Source of the DNA: Candidatus Latescibacterota bacterium | GTDB lineage: Bacteria; Latescibacterota; UBA2968; GCA-2709665 | Direction of reading: 5' to 3' | Assembly: GCA_030746455.1 (NCBI GenBank) | Contig: JASLMQ010000365.1 | Coordinates: forward strand, 1 to 5,163 | DNA length: 5,163 nucleotides | Shown: piece by piece, positions 1-5,163 of the stretch | Layout of the letters: each line of letters begins with the position of its first letter | How positions within the stretch are numbered: position 1 is the first letter of the stretch | Position numbers and translations under genes: made by a program | Notes under the pieces: model-generated | Seen by the model: only the letters and a program-made list of their open reading frames with translations | The model's database searches: none | What the model was told of the DNA's origin: nothing

Positions 1-117
1 GGGCATTCTGCCTCTCCCTCTGCTGCGGTGGGTATCCAACAACTGTCTGCAGAATTGTAGGATAAAGAATAAGCAAAATCAAGTCCATTCGGCCTGGATG
101 GGTGGGGCAGAAAGTCC
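1..117. other. Upstream non-coding stretch, nothing recognised
   Basis: I see no convincing gene, RNA or repeat here. One plus-strand frame is open from the window edge to a TGA at 161-163, but it runs through the flagellin promoter and has no protein-like pattern, so I do not call it. A second frame is open from the edge to a TAG at 58-60. It could in principle be the last 19 codons of an upstream gene, but nothing supports that. The stretch becomes AT-rich from about position 50, as expected just upstream of a promoter. Confidence 0.4.
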
Positions 118-144
118 TCAAGCGATTCTGGGACGTGCCGATAT
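118..144 (+). promoter_or_regulatory. Sigma-28 (FliA/SigD) type flagellin promoter
   Basis: The -35 element TCAA (118-121) is followed by exactly 15 bases and then GCCGATAT (137-144). The sigma-28 consensus in enterics and Bacillus is TAAA-N15-GCCGATAA/T, so the -10 is a full match to the SigD form and the -35 has one mismatch. It lies upstream of a flagellin gene, the classic late target of this sigma factor. Transcription should start near 151-152, giving a leader of about 170 nt. The call rests on consensus, spacing and context. Confidence 0.82.
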
Positions 145-151
145 CCTAAAC

Positions 152-308
152 GCAAGTCGTTGAAAAACAAGAACTAATACATTACCTGATAGTAGTATAA
201 CAAACCAAGTGGTATTAAGCTCGGAAAGGAGGGTCTCCCGCAGCACCTGGGAGGCAACCGGCAAGGAAGCCGGAGGGCGGCCGGAAAAACGGTCACCCCG
301 TTCACGAC
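152..308 (+). promoter_or_regulatory. Structured flagellin 5' leader with possible CsrA sites
   Basis: The first part (about 152-220) is AT-rich and looks unstructured. The second part can form three successive hairpins. HP1 pairs 233-239 with 249-255 (7 bp including one G-U, 9-nt loop). HP2 pairs CCGGC 258-262 with GCCGG 269-273 and has loop AAGGAA. HP3 pairs AACGG 288-292 with CCGTT 298-302 and ends a few bases before the ribosome binding site. GGA motifs sit just before HP1 (228-230), in the HP2 loop (265-267) and in the Shine-Dalgarno (312-314). CsrA binds GGA in hairpin loops and represses hag in Bacillus through its leader, so CsrA-type control is a reasonable inference. Structures were found by eye and not folded computationally. 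Confidence 0.45.
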
Positions 309-315
309 AAGGAGG
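309..315 (+). promoter_or_regulatory. Strong ribosome binding site of flagellin
   Basis: AAGGAGG lies 5 bases before the ATG at 321 and fixes the flagellin start. The surrounding ACAAGGA also fits the core of the CsrA recognition consensus, so a CsrA-like protein could compete with ribosomes here. Confidence 0.85.
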
Positions 316-320
316 TTAGG

Positions 321-1517
321 ATGCCGCTTCGTGTCTATCATAACGTTCCCAGTATCAATGTCCAGCGGCTCGGACATATCAACAACCGGAACCTCAAGAT
401 TCGCCTCGAGCGTCTCTCATCGGGGCTCAGAATCAACCGAGCCGCAGACGACGCTGCGGGCCTGAGCATCTCCGAAGGGATGCGTGCCGAGATCAGCGGA
501 CTGCGGCAGGGCGTGAAGAACACCGAGCAGGCGATCAACCTGATTCAGACCGCCGAGGGGGCCCTCAACGAGGTCAGCGCCATGCTGATCCGGATGAGGG
601 AGTTGGCACACCAGTCGGCGTCCTCCACGGTCAACGACGACAACCGGTCGTCTCTGAACGCCGAGTTCGTCCAGTTGATCAACGAGATCGACCGGATCGC
701 TCAGGTGACATCCTACAACAACTCGTCGATCCTATCGGGCTTCGGCAATGTGGCCGAGAGGGATCCGGCGATCTCCACGGCGCTGGCCTCGCCCACCACG
801 GGCGTGATCAACGTCCAGCTGACGGGCGCGGTCGCAGGTACCTACGTTTTCGAAGACGCGGACGCCACCGACAACCAGATCACACTGGGCAACGGTGTCG
901 CCACGCAGACGATCGACATCGGCCCGGCCCTGGACACCGATGGGGCTACCGGTGGCGTGGTGGCAACCAGCAGTGCGATCAACGCGAACTTCGACCGGCT
1001 GGGCGTGATGCTCACGCTGACCGGGCAGCGGGCTGCTGCTGGGATCGACCCGGCCTCCGACGGATACCGGGACGGCGAGCTGGACGGTCTCGAGCTCGTG
1101 GTGAATTCGGGTACCGGCGGCGTCTTCCAGGTGGGGCCGGACGACGGGATCAACAACCGCATCGAGGTCAATGTCACAGACATGACCGCGTCTGGCGCCT
1201 TCCTGGCACTAGGGGACGACTCGATCGCTTCCCTGCCCTCGGCACAGACGGCGATCACCAACGTCGACCTGGCCATCTCCAGGGTCTCGCAGGTGCGGGG
1301 CGACCTGGGGGCCTTCCAGAACCGCCTGTCGTTTAACCTGAAGAACACGGAGAACTCGGTCGAGAACAACCAGGCCTCCGAGTCCTCCATGCGCGACGCG
1401 GACATCGCGGAGGAGGTCTCCGAATACACGCAGGCGCAGATCCTGGTGCAGGCCACCAACGCGATGCTTGCCCAGGCGAACGCGCTACCGCAGAACGCCC
1501 TGTCGCTGCTGTCCTGA
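321..1517 (+). CDS. fliC: Flagellin, filament subunit
   Basis: This 398-residue protein is the subunit exported by the flagellar type III apparatus and polymerised into the filament. The N-terminal D0/D1 domain covers about residues 1-142, with the hallmark RLSSGLRINRAADDAAGL at 31-48, RMRELAHQSA at 91-100 and NEIDRIA at 121-127. The variable surface domain spans about 145-300 and includes a FQVGPDDG stretch (269-276) of the kind common in flagellin inserts. The C-terminal D1/D0 region holds MRDADIAEE (357-365) and ends in QNALSLLS. It has no cysteine or tryptophan, as is usual for flagellins, and no signal peptide, as expected for this export route. Length is in the normal mid range. The start is set by a strong Shine-Dalgarno 5 bases upstream, and the promoter is sigma-28 type. 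No chaperone, cap or other flagellar gene is in view. The symbol is generic, since fliC, flaA and hag are used for the same family. Confidence 0.96.
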   Translation: MPLRVYHNVPSINVQRLGHINNRNLKIRLERLSSGLRINRAADDAAGLSISEGMRAEISGLRQGVKNTEQAINLIQTAEGALNEVSAMLIRMRELAHQSASSTVNDDNRSSLNAEFVQLINEIDRIAQVTSYNNSSILSGFGNVAERDPAISTALASPTTGVINVQLTGAVAGTYVFEDADATDNQITLGNGVATQTIDIGPALDTDGATGGVVATSSAINANFDRLGVMLTLTGQRAAAGIDPASDGYRDGELDGLELVVNSGTGGVFQVGPDDGINNRIEVNVTDMTASGAFLALGDDSIASLPSAQTAITNVDLAISRVSQVRGDLGAFQNRLSFNLKNTENSVENNQASESSMRDADIAEEVSEYTQAQILVQATNAMLAQANALPQNALSLLS

Positions 1518-1522
1518 TCTCA

Positions 1523-1590
1523 GCCGACAGACAACAAAGGAAAGCGGCACGGACCCGCTCGGGCCCGTGCCGCTTCCGCGTACTGTCGGC
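1523..1590. terminator. Nested inverted repeats, probable bidirectional terminator
   Basis: The inner hairpin pairs 1542-1552 with 1565-1575, an 11-bp perfect GC-rich stem starting AAGCGGCACGG. Its tip carries a further CCC/GGG stem (1554-1556 with 1561-1563). Around it lies a perfect 8-bp repeat, GCCGACAG (1523-1530) and CTGTCGGC (1583-1590). On the plus strand no T-tract follows the inner stem. On the minus strand the stem is followed by a T-rich run (TTTCCTTTGTTGT), closer to an intrinsic terminator. Its place between two convergent genes suggests it ends both transcripts, better for the MFS gene. The outer repeat may be part of the structure or coincidental. Confidence 0.65.
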
Positions 1591-1593
1591 GAT

Positions 1594-1643
1594 GGTGCAA
1601 GTGATACCGTTGGGTTTTGACTTGCACCGGCCTATGTGGTATC
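1594..1643. repeat. Interleaved inverted repeats in pseudoknot order
   Basis: GGTGCAAGT (1594-1602) is matched by its exact complement ACTTGCACC (1620-1628). GATACC (1603-1608), directly after the first arm, is matched by GGTATC (1638-1643). The arms come in the order a, b, a', b', the H-type pseudoknot arrangement. It also holds on the minus strand, where the element covers the last codons and TAG stop of the MFS gene plus the start of its 3' untranslated region. The first stem (9 bp, 17-nt loop) is sound by itself. Whether both stems form together is inference. Confidence 0.5.
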
Positions 1644-2858
1644 TTGGCCTTCCTCTGGATGGTCCCGCCCGCGCCTCAGGGTCTCGGGGACGAGGAAGGC
1701 GAAGGTGAGGGATGCCAGCACGCCGACGCCGGCGACGGCCCAGGTGGCGGCGGACAGGCCGAGGGCATCGGCCACGTTGCCGACGACGAGGGGGGCCCCG
1801 AGGCTGCCTCCGTCCCCCACGAGTCGCCAGACCCCCAGGAATTCACCGACCGACTCTCCCGGCGCCAGGTCTGCCCCGAGGGTCATCATGCTACCGGCCC
1901 CGAGTCCGTTCCCCAGGCCCATCAGACAGGTTGCCAGCAGAAGGCCCGTGTAGCTCCCTGTGAAGGGGATCAGGGCCATGCCGATCCCCTGGACGAGGAA
2001 GCACGGCACGATGGCGTATTTCCGCCCCAGCCGGTCCATGATCATGCCGGCGACGTAGAAGAGCGACATGTCCACGAAGGCGGCGATGCTCACGATCGAG
2101 CCGATCGCCAGAAGGTCCAGGCCCAGCATGTCGGCGGCGAACAAGGGGACGATGATGGGACGTCCTGCACGGATCATCTGGCCGAAAAGCTGACCCAGTC
2201 CGGCGGTGAGCAGCTGGCGGTAGTGGCTTCTCAGAATGGTAACCAGACGCCCTGCGATCCCAGACGATCCCTGGCCCGGTAGGCTGTCCCGCGGATCGTC
2301 GATGGCCTCGATGGAGCGAAGTGCAACTGCCAGGGCGATTACCGCGAGACCGCCGTAGAGGAGGAAGGGGCTTCGAAGCCCGTAGAGGGCGCCCACGGCA
2401 CCCCCGATCGCCGGCCCCGCAAAGGTCCCGATCCGGTTGATGCCGCCGAACGTGGAGAGGGCGCGGCCCCTCTGGTAGAGGGCGGTGACCTGGGTGAGGT
2501 AGGCGTGACGGGAGATGTGCCAAAGGGCGTCGCCGAGGCCCGTGAGGAACCGGTAGAGGAGGGCCTCGTAGGGCGACTGGGCCCAGTAGAGGGCGATGGT
2601 GGAAACGAGGAGGGTGCTCACGCCCAGGAGCATCACCGGCTTCTTTCCCAGTCTGCGGAGAAGGAACCCGGCGGGTACGTCGCCGGCCAGTCGGCCGATA
2701 CCCTCGCCGGCGAGCACGAGGCCGACCAGTGTGTAGGATATCCCGAAGGACCGGGCGTAGAGCGGCAGCACGGGGATGATCATCCCGCGGGAGAAGGCCA
2801 GGACGATCGTGGGCAGATAGACGGGAAAGAGGAGTGGATTCTGACGAATCGGGTTCAT
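1632..2858 (-). CDS. Major facilitator superfamily (MFS) efflux transporter
   Basis: This is a 408-residue inner-membrane protein with about twelve hydrophobic helices (roughly 10-32, 42-64, 74-93, 98-118, 135-160, 163-182, then 213-240, 250-272, 281-300, 302-325, 340-362 and 369-391). A hydrophilic central loop at 183-212 separates the two six-helix halves. Helix 5 carries GPAIGG (148-153), matching antiporter motif C of drug/proton antiporters, so proton-coupled efflux is likely. The substrate is unknown. Motif A between helices 8 and 9 is canonical (GMIMDRLGRK, 271-280). The copy between helices 2 and 3 reads GFLLRRLGKK (64-73), with Arg68 where the family normally has Asp. The ATG at 2858 is the first possible start after an in-frame stop at 2901-2903. 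No clear Shine-Dalgarno precedes it. It is transcribed alone from the promoter at 2903-2931 and converges on flagellin. No regulator gene adjoins it. Confidence 0.92.
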   Translation of the reverse strand: MNPIRQNPLLFPVYLPTIVLAFSRGMIIPVLPLYARSFGISYTLVGLVLAGEGIGRLAGDVPAGFLLRRLGKKPVMLLGVSTLLVSTIALYWAQSPYEALLYRFLTGLGDALWHISRHAYLTQVTALYQRGRALSTFGGINRIGTFAGPAIGGAVGALYGLRSPFLLYGGLAVIALAVALRSIEAIDDPRDSLPGQGSSGIAGRLVTILRSHYRQLLTAGLGQLFGQMIRAGRPIIVPLFAADMLGLDLLAIGSIVSIAAFVDMSLFYVAGMIMDRLGRKYAIVPCFLVQGIGMALIPFTGSYTGLLLATCLMGLGNGLGAGSMMTLGADLAPGESVGEFLGVWRLVGDGGSLGAPLVVGNVADALGLSAATWAVAGVGVLASLTFAFLVPETLRRGRDHPEEGQDTT

Positions 2859-2881
2859 GGGCGCGGTGTCGAGGAGTGAGG

Positions 2882-2900
2882 GGTGCCCTTCGTGGTGCCC
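2882..2900. promoter_or_regulatory. Direct repeat at the MFS transcription start, possible operator
   Basis: GGTGCCC occurs at 2882-2888 and again at 2894-2900, with a T following each copy, at a 12-bp period. The predicted MFS start site (about 2896) falls inside the second copy. A regulator bound here could block transcription. The repeat is short and the sequence GC-rich, so chance is a real alternative. Confidence 0.25.
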
Positions 2901-2902
2901 TC

Positions 2903-2931
2903 ATTGTAATCAGCGTGCCGGGAGAAGTCAA
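2903..2931 (-). promoter_or_regulatory. Sigma-70 type promoter of the MFS gene
   Basis: Read on the minus strand, TTGACT (2931-2926) is followed by exactly 17 bases and then TACAAT (2908-2903). Each hexamer has five of six matches to TTGACA and TATAAT, at optimal spacing. Transcription should start near 2896, leaving a leader of about 38 nt before the MFS start codon. It is one of the few AT-rich spots in the region. No comparable plus-strand promoter was found: TGTAAT at 2905-2910 resembles a -10 but has no -35 at the right distance. Confidence 0.7.
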
Positions 2932-2973
2932 GCGCCCGAGCGGGCAGGCCCAGGCAGCGGAGGCGGAAGGGAT

Positions 2974-4026
2974 ATGAGCGCATTCAGACTATGGGCTGGT
3001 GGCGATTCCCACGTAGGGACGGACCTCCGAAGCGACGGCCGCCGGAGCCTGGCGGAGGCCATCCTGCAGGCGGAGCGAGGTGGCGAGGAAGGGGGACCTC
3101 CCTTCCAGTGGGACATCATGCTGGACATCGGTGACCTCTCCGGGGCGCAGACGCCCCCGGATGACGAGGAGGGGGAGGAGGTGGTTTCGCAGTACGGCGT
3201 GTCGACGGCACACCCCAGGGAGCACTTCTACAACCTGCTGGGGAACCACGACGCGAGCGGCGCCGACCAGCCTTCCCAGTGGTGGTTCAGGAAGTGGGTG
3301 GACCCCACGGGAGAGCATACGGAGCACTCGGGCGTCCACGCGGATCGTCGTCCCTACCCCGTCGAGGGCACGTGGGAGCGCTACGCGTTCGAGGTGGGCA
3401 ACATCCTGTTTCTGCTGATGGGGGACCGCAACGACGGCGGGCCCCCGGTGGGACGGGGGGAGAAGGGCGGCTATCCTGCCGGGGCGGTGACGACCGAGAC
3501 CTTCGAGTGGTGGAGACAGATGGTGGAGGCGAACCCCGACAAGATCATCGTGACGGCCCACCACCACATGCTCAGAGAGACCACCGTGGCATCCGGGCCG
3601 TGGGAGGGCGTGGACGGAGGCTACCACGGGCGTTTCGAGGATGGCGCCCCCAGGGGGGCGTCCTACCTCTACTGGGTGGGAGGGAAGCCCGATACCGGGA
3701 CCTTCGAGTCGTACCTGCAGGCGAACCCCGGCGCCATCGACCTCTGGATCGGTGGTCACACCCACACCCATCCCGACGACCGTACGGGGGGACGCTCGCA
3801 CGTCGAACGGAAGTGGGGCGTCAATTTCGTCAACGTGGCGTCTCTTTCGAAGTACCACGCGTGGAAGACCACCTTCGCGCTTAGCCGACTCCTGACCTTC
3901 GAGGCGGGAAGCCGCGAGGTGAGCGTGAAGTGCTATATGCACACGAGCGACTACGCCCCGCAGGGCTGGTACGGCCGTGCCGAGCGGACGATCACACTCC
4001 GAACGGCGTTCGCCCCACCCGAGTAG
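2974..4026 (+). CDS. Calcineurin-like metallophosphoesterase
   Basis: This 350-residue protein should hydrolyse phosphoester bonds using two bound metal ions. The calcineurin-like motifs appear in order: DSH (Asp11, His13), GD (Asp54), GNHD (Asn91, His92), a histidine cluster AHHHM (His196 to His198) and GHTH (His262, His264). With all five sites present it is likely active, but the substrate (nucleotide, lipid, phosphodiester or protein) cannot be read. There is no signal peptide or membrane segment, so it is probably cytoplasmic. It carries an acidic insert between the second and third motifs (about 61-70) and a Trp-rich segment at 102-110. The ATG at 2974 is preferred over an in-frame ATG at 2857: GGAGG (2959-2963) and GGAAGGG (2965-2971) precede it, it places the DxH motif at residues 11-13 as usual, and the 39 extra residues look like translated non-coding DNA. 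It heads the operon with the permease 5 bases downstream. Confidence 0.9.
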   Translation: MSAFRLWAGGDSHVGTDLRSDGRRSLAEAILQAERGGEEGGPPFQWDIMLDIGDLSGAQTPPDDEEGEEVVSQYGVSTAHPREHFYNLLGNHDASGADQPSQWWFRKWVDPTGEHTEHSGVHADRRPYPVEGTWERYAFEVGNILFLLMGDRNDGGPPVGRGEKGGYPAGAVTTETFEWWRQMVEANPDKIIVTAHHHMLRETTVASGPWEGVDGGYHGRFEDGAPRGASYLYWVGGKPDTGTFESYLQANPGAIDLWIGGHTHTHPDDRTGGRSHVERKWGVNFVNVASLSKYHAWKTTFALSRLLTFEAGSREVSVKCYMHTSDYAPQGWYGRAERTITLRTAFAPPE

Positions 4027-4031
4027 CGGGG

Positions 4032-4760
4032 ATGGCCTTGGATCAGACGACGGTACTCTACTCGATCGCCGTGGTGTGGGTGTCGGCGGCACTTCAGGGG
4101 ATCACGGGCTTCGGCTACATGATGCTGGCCGTGCCGGCCCTGATCCTGATCTTTCCTCCTCAGGTGGTGGTTCCCGCATTGATCATGACCTGGATTCCGT
4201 TGGGCAGCGTCCAGGTCGTTCAGTTCCGCAGGCACGTCGACTGGGGCATCCTCGCCCAGCTGCTGGCGAGTTCCGCGGTGGCGCTTCCGTTGGGTGCGGT
4301 CATCCTCAGGGACACGGATCCGGCGACCATGCAGCGTGCGATCGGTGTCCTGCTCGTGGGGCTGGCCGTGGTGCTACAGGTGAAGCCCGGGCCCCCGTTC
4401 CGGCACGAGCGTGCCGCCCGCGTCGGTGCCGGGCTGGTTGCCGGCCTGCTGGCCTCCAGCACCTCGGTATCGGGGCCTCCTCTCGTGCTTCTGGGGCTTA
4501 AACAACGGTGGGAGACCGAGGCCTTCCGATCCACACTTCCGGCCTTCTTCCTGGCCATCGCCTTCCTCTGCCTGCCCCTTCACTGGGGGATGGATCTCCT
4601 CGGTGATCACAGCATCAGCCTGGCCGTTTACGGAGCCCCCGGCCTGGTTCTGGGCTACCTCACGGGGGTCTGGCTGAGAAGACGCGTTCGGGGCCGGGCC
4701 TTCAGATGGGCCGCCATCGGACTGGTGATGGCGGGCGGCCTGGCGGCCGTGGTCTCCTGA
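4032..4760 (+). CDS. TauE/SafE (TSUP) family permease
   Basis: This is a 242-residue integral membrane protein with about eight hydrophobic segments, the usual size and topology of the TSUP family, which includes putative sulfite and organosulfur anion exporters. The protein is an internal duplication. The first-half signature is GITGFGYMMLAVPAL (23-37). The second is AGLLASSTSVSGPPLVLLG (137-155). The actual substrate is not determinable. The ATG at 4032 starts 5 bases after the phosphoesterase stop and has only a weak GGGG before it, so translation is probably coupled to the upstream gene. An earlier in-frame ATG at 3930 would overlap the phosphoesterase by nearly 100 bases and add a hydrophilic stretch unlike the family, so I reject it. 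The stop codon overlaps the start of the next gene. Confidence 0.9.
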   Translation: MALDQTTVLYSIAVVWVSAALQGITGFGYMMLAVPALILIFPPQVVVPALIMTWIPLGSVQVVQFRRHVDWGILAQLLASSAVALPLGAVILRDTDPATMQRAIGVLLVGLAVVLQVKPGPPFRHERAARVGAGLVAGLLASSTSVSGPPLVLLGLKQRWETEAFRSTLPAFFLAIAFLCLPLHWGMDLLGDHSISLAVYGAPGLVLGYLTGVWLRRRVRGRAFRWAAIGLVMAGGLAAVVS

Positions 4761-5163
4761 TGCCCCGGTATCGCCAGGGCGAGGCCCCCTCGCTGAACGC
4801 ACGGATCCTCAGGCTCGGCCTGCCCAGCATTGCGGCCACCCTGTCGGTCCCGCTGATCGGCATTGTCGATACGGCCCTGGTGGGGCATCTGCCCGAGGTG
4901 GCCTACCTCGGCGCCGTCGCCGTGGCGAGCGTCATCTTCGACGTGCTTTACTGGGGCTTCGGGTTTCTCAGGATGGGCACCACGGCGCTTGTGGCACAGT
5001 ACTACGGCGCCGGGCACCGTCGCTCGTGCACCGAGGTCCTCTACCAGGCCGGCGCGATTGCCATCGGCGCCGGCTTGGCCTTCGTGCTTCTGCAGCACGT
5101 GATCGCGGACGTGGGGTTCCGCCTGGCCGGTGGAACCGACGAGGTCCAGTTCTGGGGGAAGCA
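4760..5163 (+). CDS. MATE efflux protein, DinF-like, 5' part
   Basis: The frame is open from an ATG at 4760 to the window end, giving the first 134 residues of a family usually about 440-460 long. MATE proteins of the DinF branch are inner-membrane antiporters that expel cationic drugs and other toxic compounds using sodium or proton gradients. The evidence is a strong family pattern: LGLPSIAATLSVPLIG (19-34) then VDTALVGHL (36-44) in helix 1, with Asp37 at the conserved acidic position, and LYWGFGFLRMGTTALVAQ (63-80) in helix 2 and the following loop. Three hydrophobic segments are visible (about 17-43, 47-70 and 92-115). The ATG shares its A with the TGA of the TSUP gene (TGATG), which implies translational coupling. 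The gene is cut only by the window edge. Confidence 0.9.
   Translation, partial: MPRYRQGEAPSLNARILRLGLPSIAATLSVPLIGIVDTALVGHLPEVAYLGAVAVASVIFDVLYWGFGFLRMGTTALVAQYYGAGHRRSCTEVLYQAGAIAIGAGLAFVLLQHVIADVGFRLAGGTDEVQFWGK

Noticed and set aside
2..163. Open plus-strand frame at the window start, possible tail of an upstream gene
   Set aside because: It runs through the sigma-28 promoter, is in an AT-rich part, and shows no recognisable protein pattern.
160..201. Sigma-70 promoter for flagellin (TTGAAA near 160, TATAAC at 196-201)
   Set aside because: The spacing between the two hexamers is 30 bases, far too long, and neither has a partner at the right distance. The sigma-28 site is much stronger.
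225..302. Cyclic di-GMP riboswitch in the flagellin leader
   Set aside because: The conserved GEMM-I blocks, such as the GGACGCAAAGCC core, are absent. Simple hairpins explain the region better.
842..1459. Long antisense open frame (205 codons) opposite flagellin
   Set aside because: It mirrors the codon bias of the flagellin gene, shows no domain pattern, and has no ribosome site. Flagellin is certain on the other strand.
1594..1628. Site for a flagellar phase-variation DNA invertase
   Set aside because: It does not resemble hix-type sites, no second copy is in the window, and no recombinase gene is present.
1891..2931. Minus-strand frame of 346 codons overlapping the MFS gene in another frame
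   Set aside because: Arg/Pro/His-rich composition with no hydrophobic pattern. The MFS frame has twelve helices and family motifs.
2857..2973. Upstream in-frame ATG that would extend the phosphoesterase by 39 residues
   Set aside because: It overlaps the MFS start codon and the MFS promoter, has non-coding composition, and a better ribosome site precedes the ATG at 2974.
3930..4031. Upstream in-frame ATG for the TSUP permease
   Set aside because: It lies within the phosphoesterase coding region and adds a hydrophilic stretch not seen in the family. The ATG at 4032 directly precedes the first membrane segment.
2989..4092. Antisense open frame of 367 codons opposite the phosphoesterase
   Set aside because: It is rich in Arg, Pro, Gly and His, typical of a GC-rich shadow frame, and overlaps a gene with clear catalytic motifs. 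It also spans into the TSUP gene.

Overview
The window is GC-rich bacterial DNA, apart from an AT-rich stretch just upstream of the first gene. It comes from a flagellated, probably Gram-negative organism: a sigma-28 type promoter drives a flagellin gene. The proteins do not fix the taxon. The combination of a divergent flagellin, an uncommon calcineurin-like phosphoesterase and three transporters would suit an uncultured GC-rich lineage (Latescibacterota- or Poribacteria-like), but that is a guess at low confidence.

Layout. Bases 1-320 hold no convincing gene. They carry the flagellin promoter (118-144) and a structured leader of about 170 nt with three consecutive hairpins and several GGA motifs. 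Flagellin follows at 321-1517 (+). It converges on a 12-helix major facilitator efflux gene at 1632-2858 (-). The 114 bp between the two stops are full of inverted repeats: a long hairpin that probably ends both transcripts, an outer 8-bp repeat around it, and a second element whose two stems are ordered as in a pseudoknot. The MFS gene has a good sigma-70 type promoter in the divergent gap 2859-2973. From that gap a second, rightward unit starts: a calcineurin-like metallophosphoesterase (2974-4026), a TauE/SafE (TSUP) permease (4032-4760) and a DinF-type MATE efflux protein (4760 to beyond the window end). The genes lie 5 bp apart and then overlap by 1 bp, so they are very probably co-transcribed and translationally coupled.

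How the genes work together. Flagellin is the filament subunit and stands alone here, with no other flagellar gene in view. The remaining genes are mostly export functions: an MFS antiporter candidate, an anion-type TSUP permease and a MATE cation/drug antiporter. A cytoplasmic metallophosphoesterase heads the rightward operon. A shared substrate or stress for that operon is possible but cannot be read from the sequence. I found no mobile element, CRISPR array, RNA gene or recognised defence system. The least ordinary items are the flagellin leader, the intergenic repeat cluster and the phosphoesterase family.
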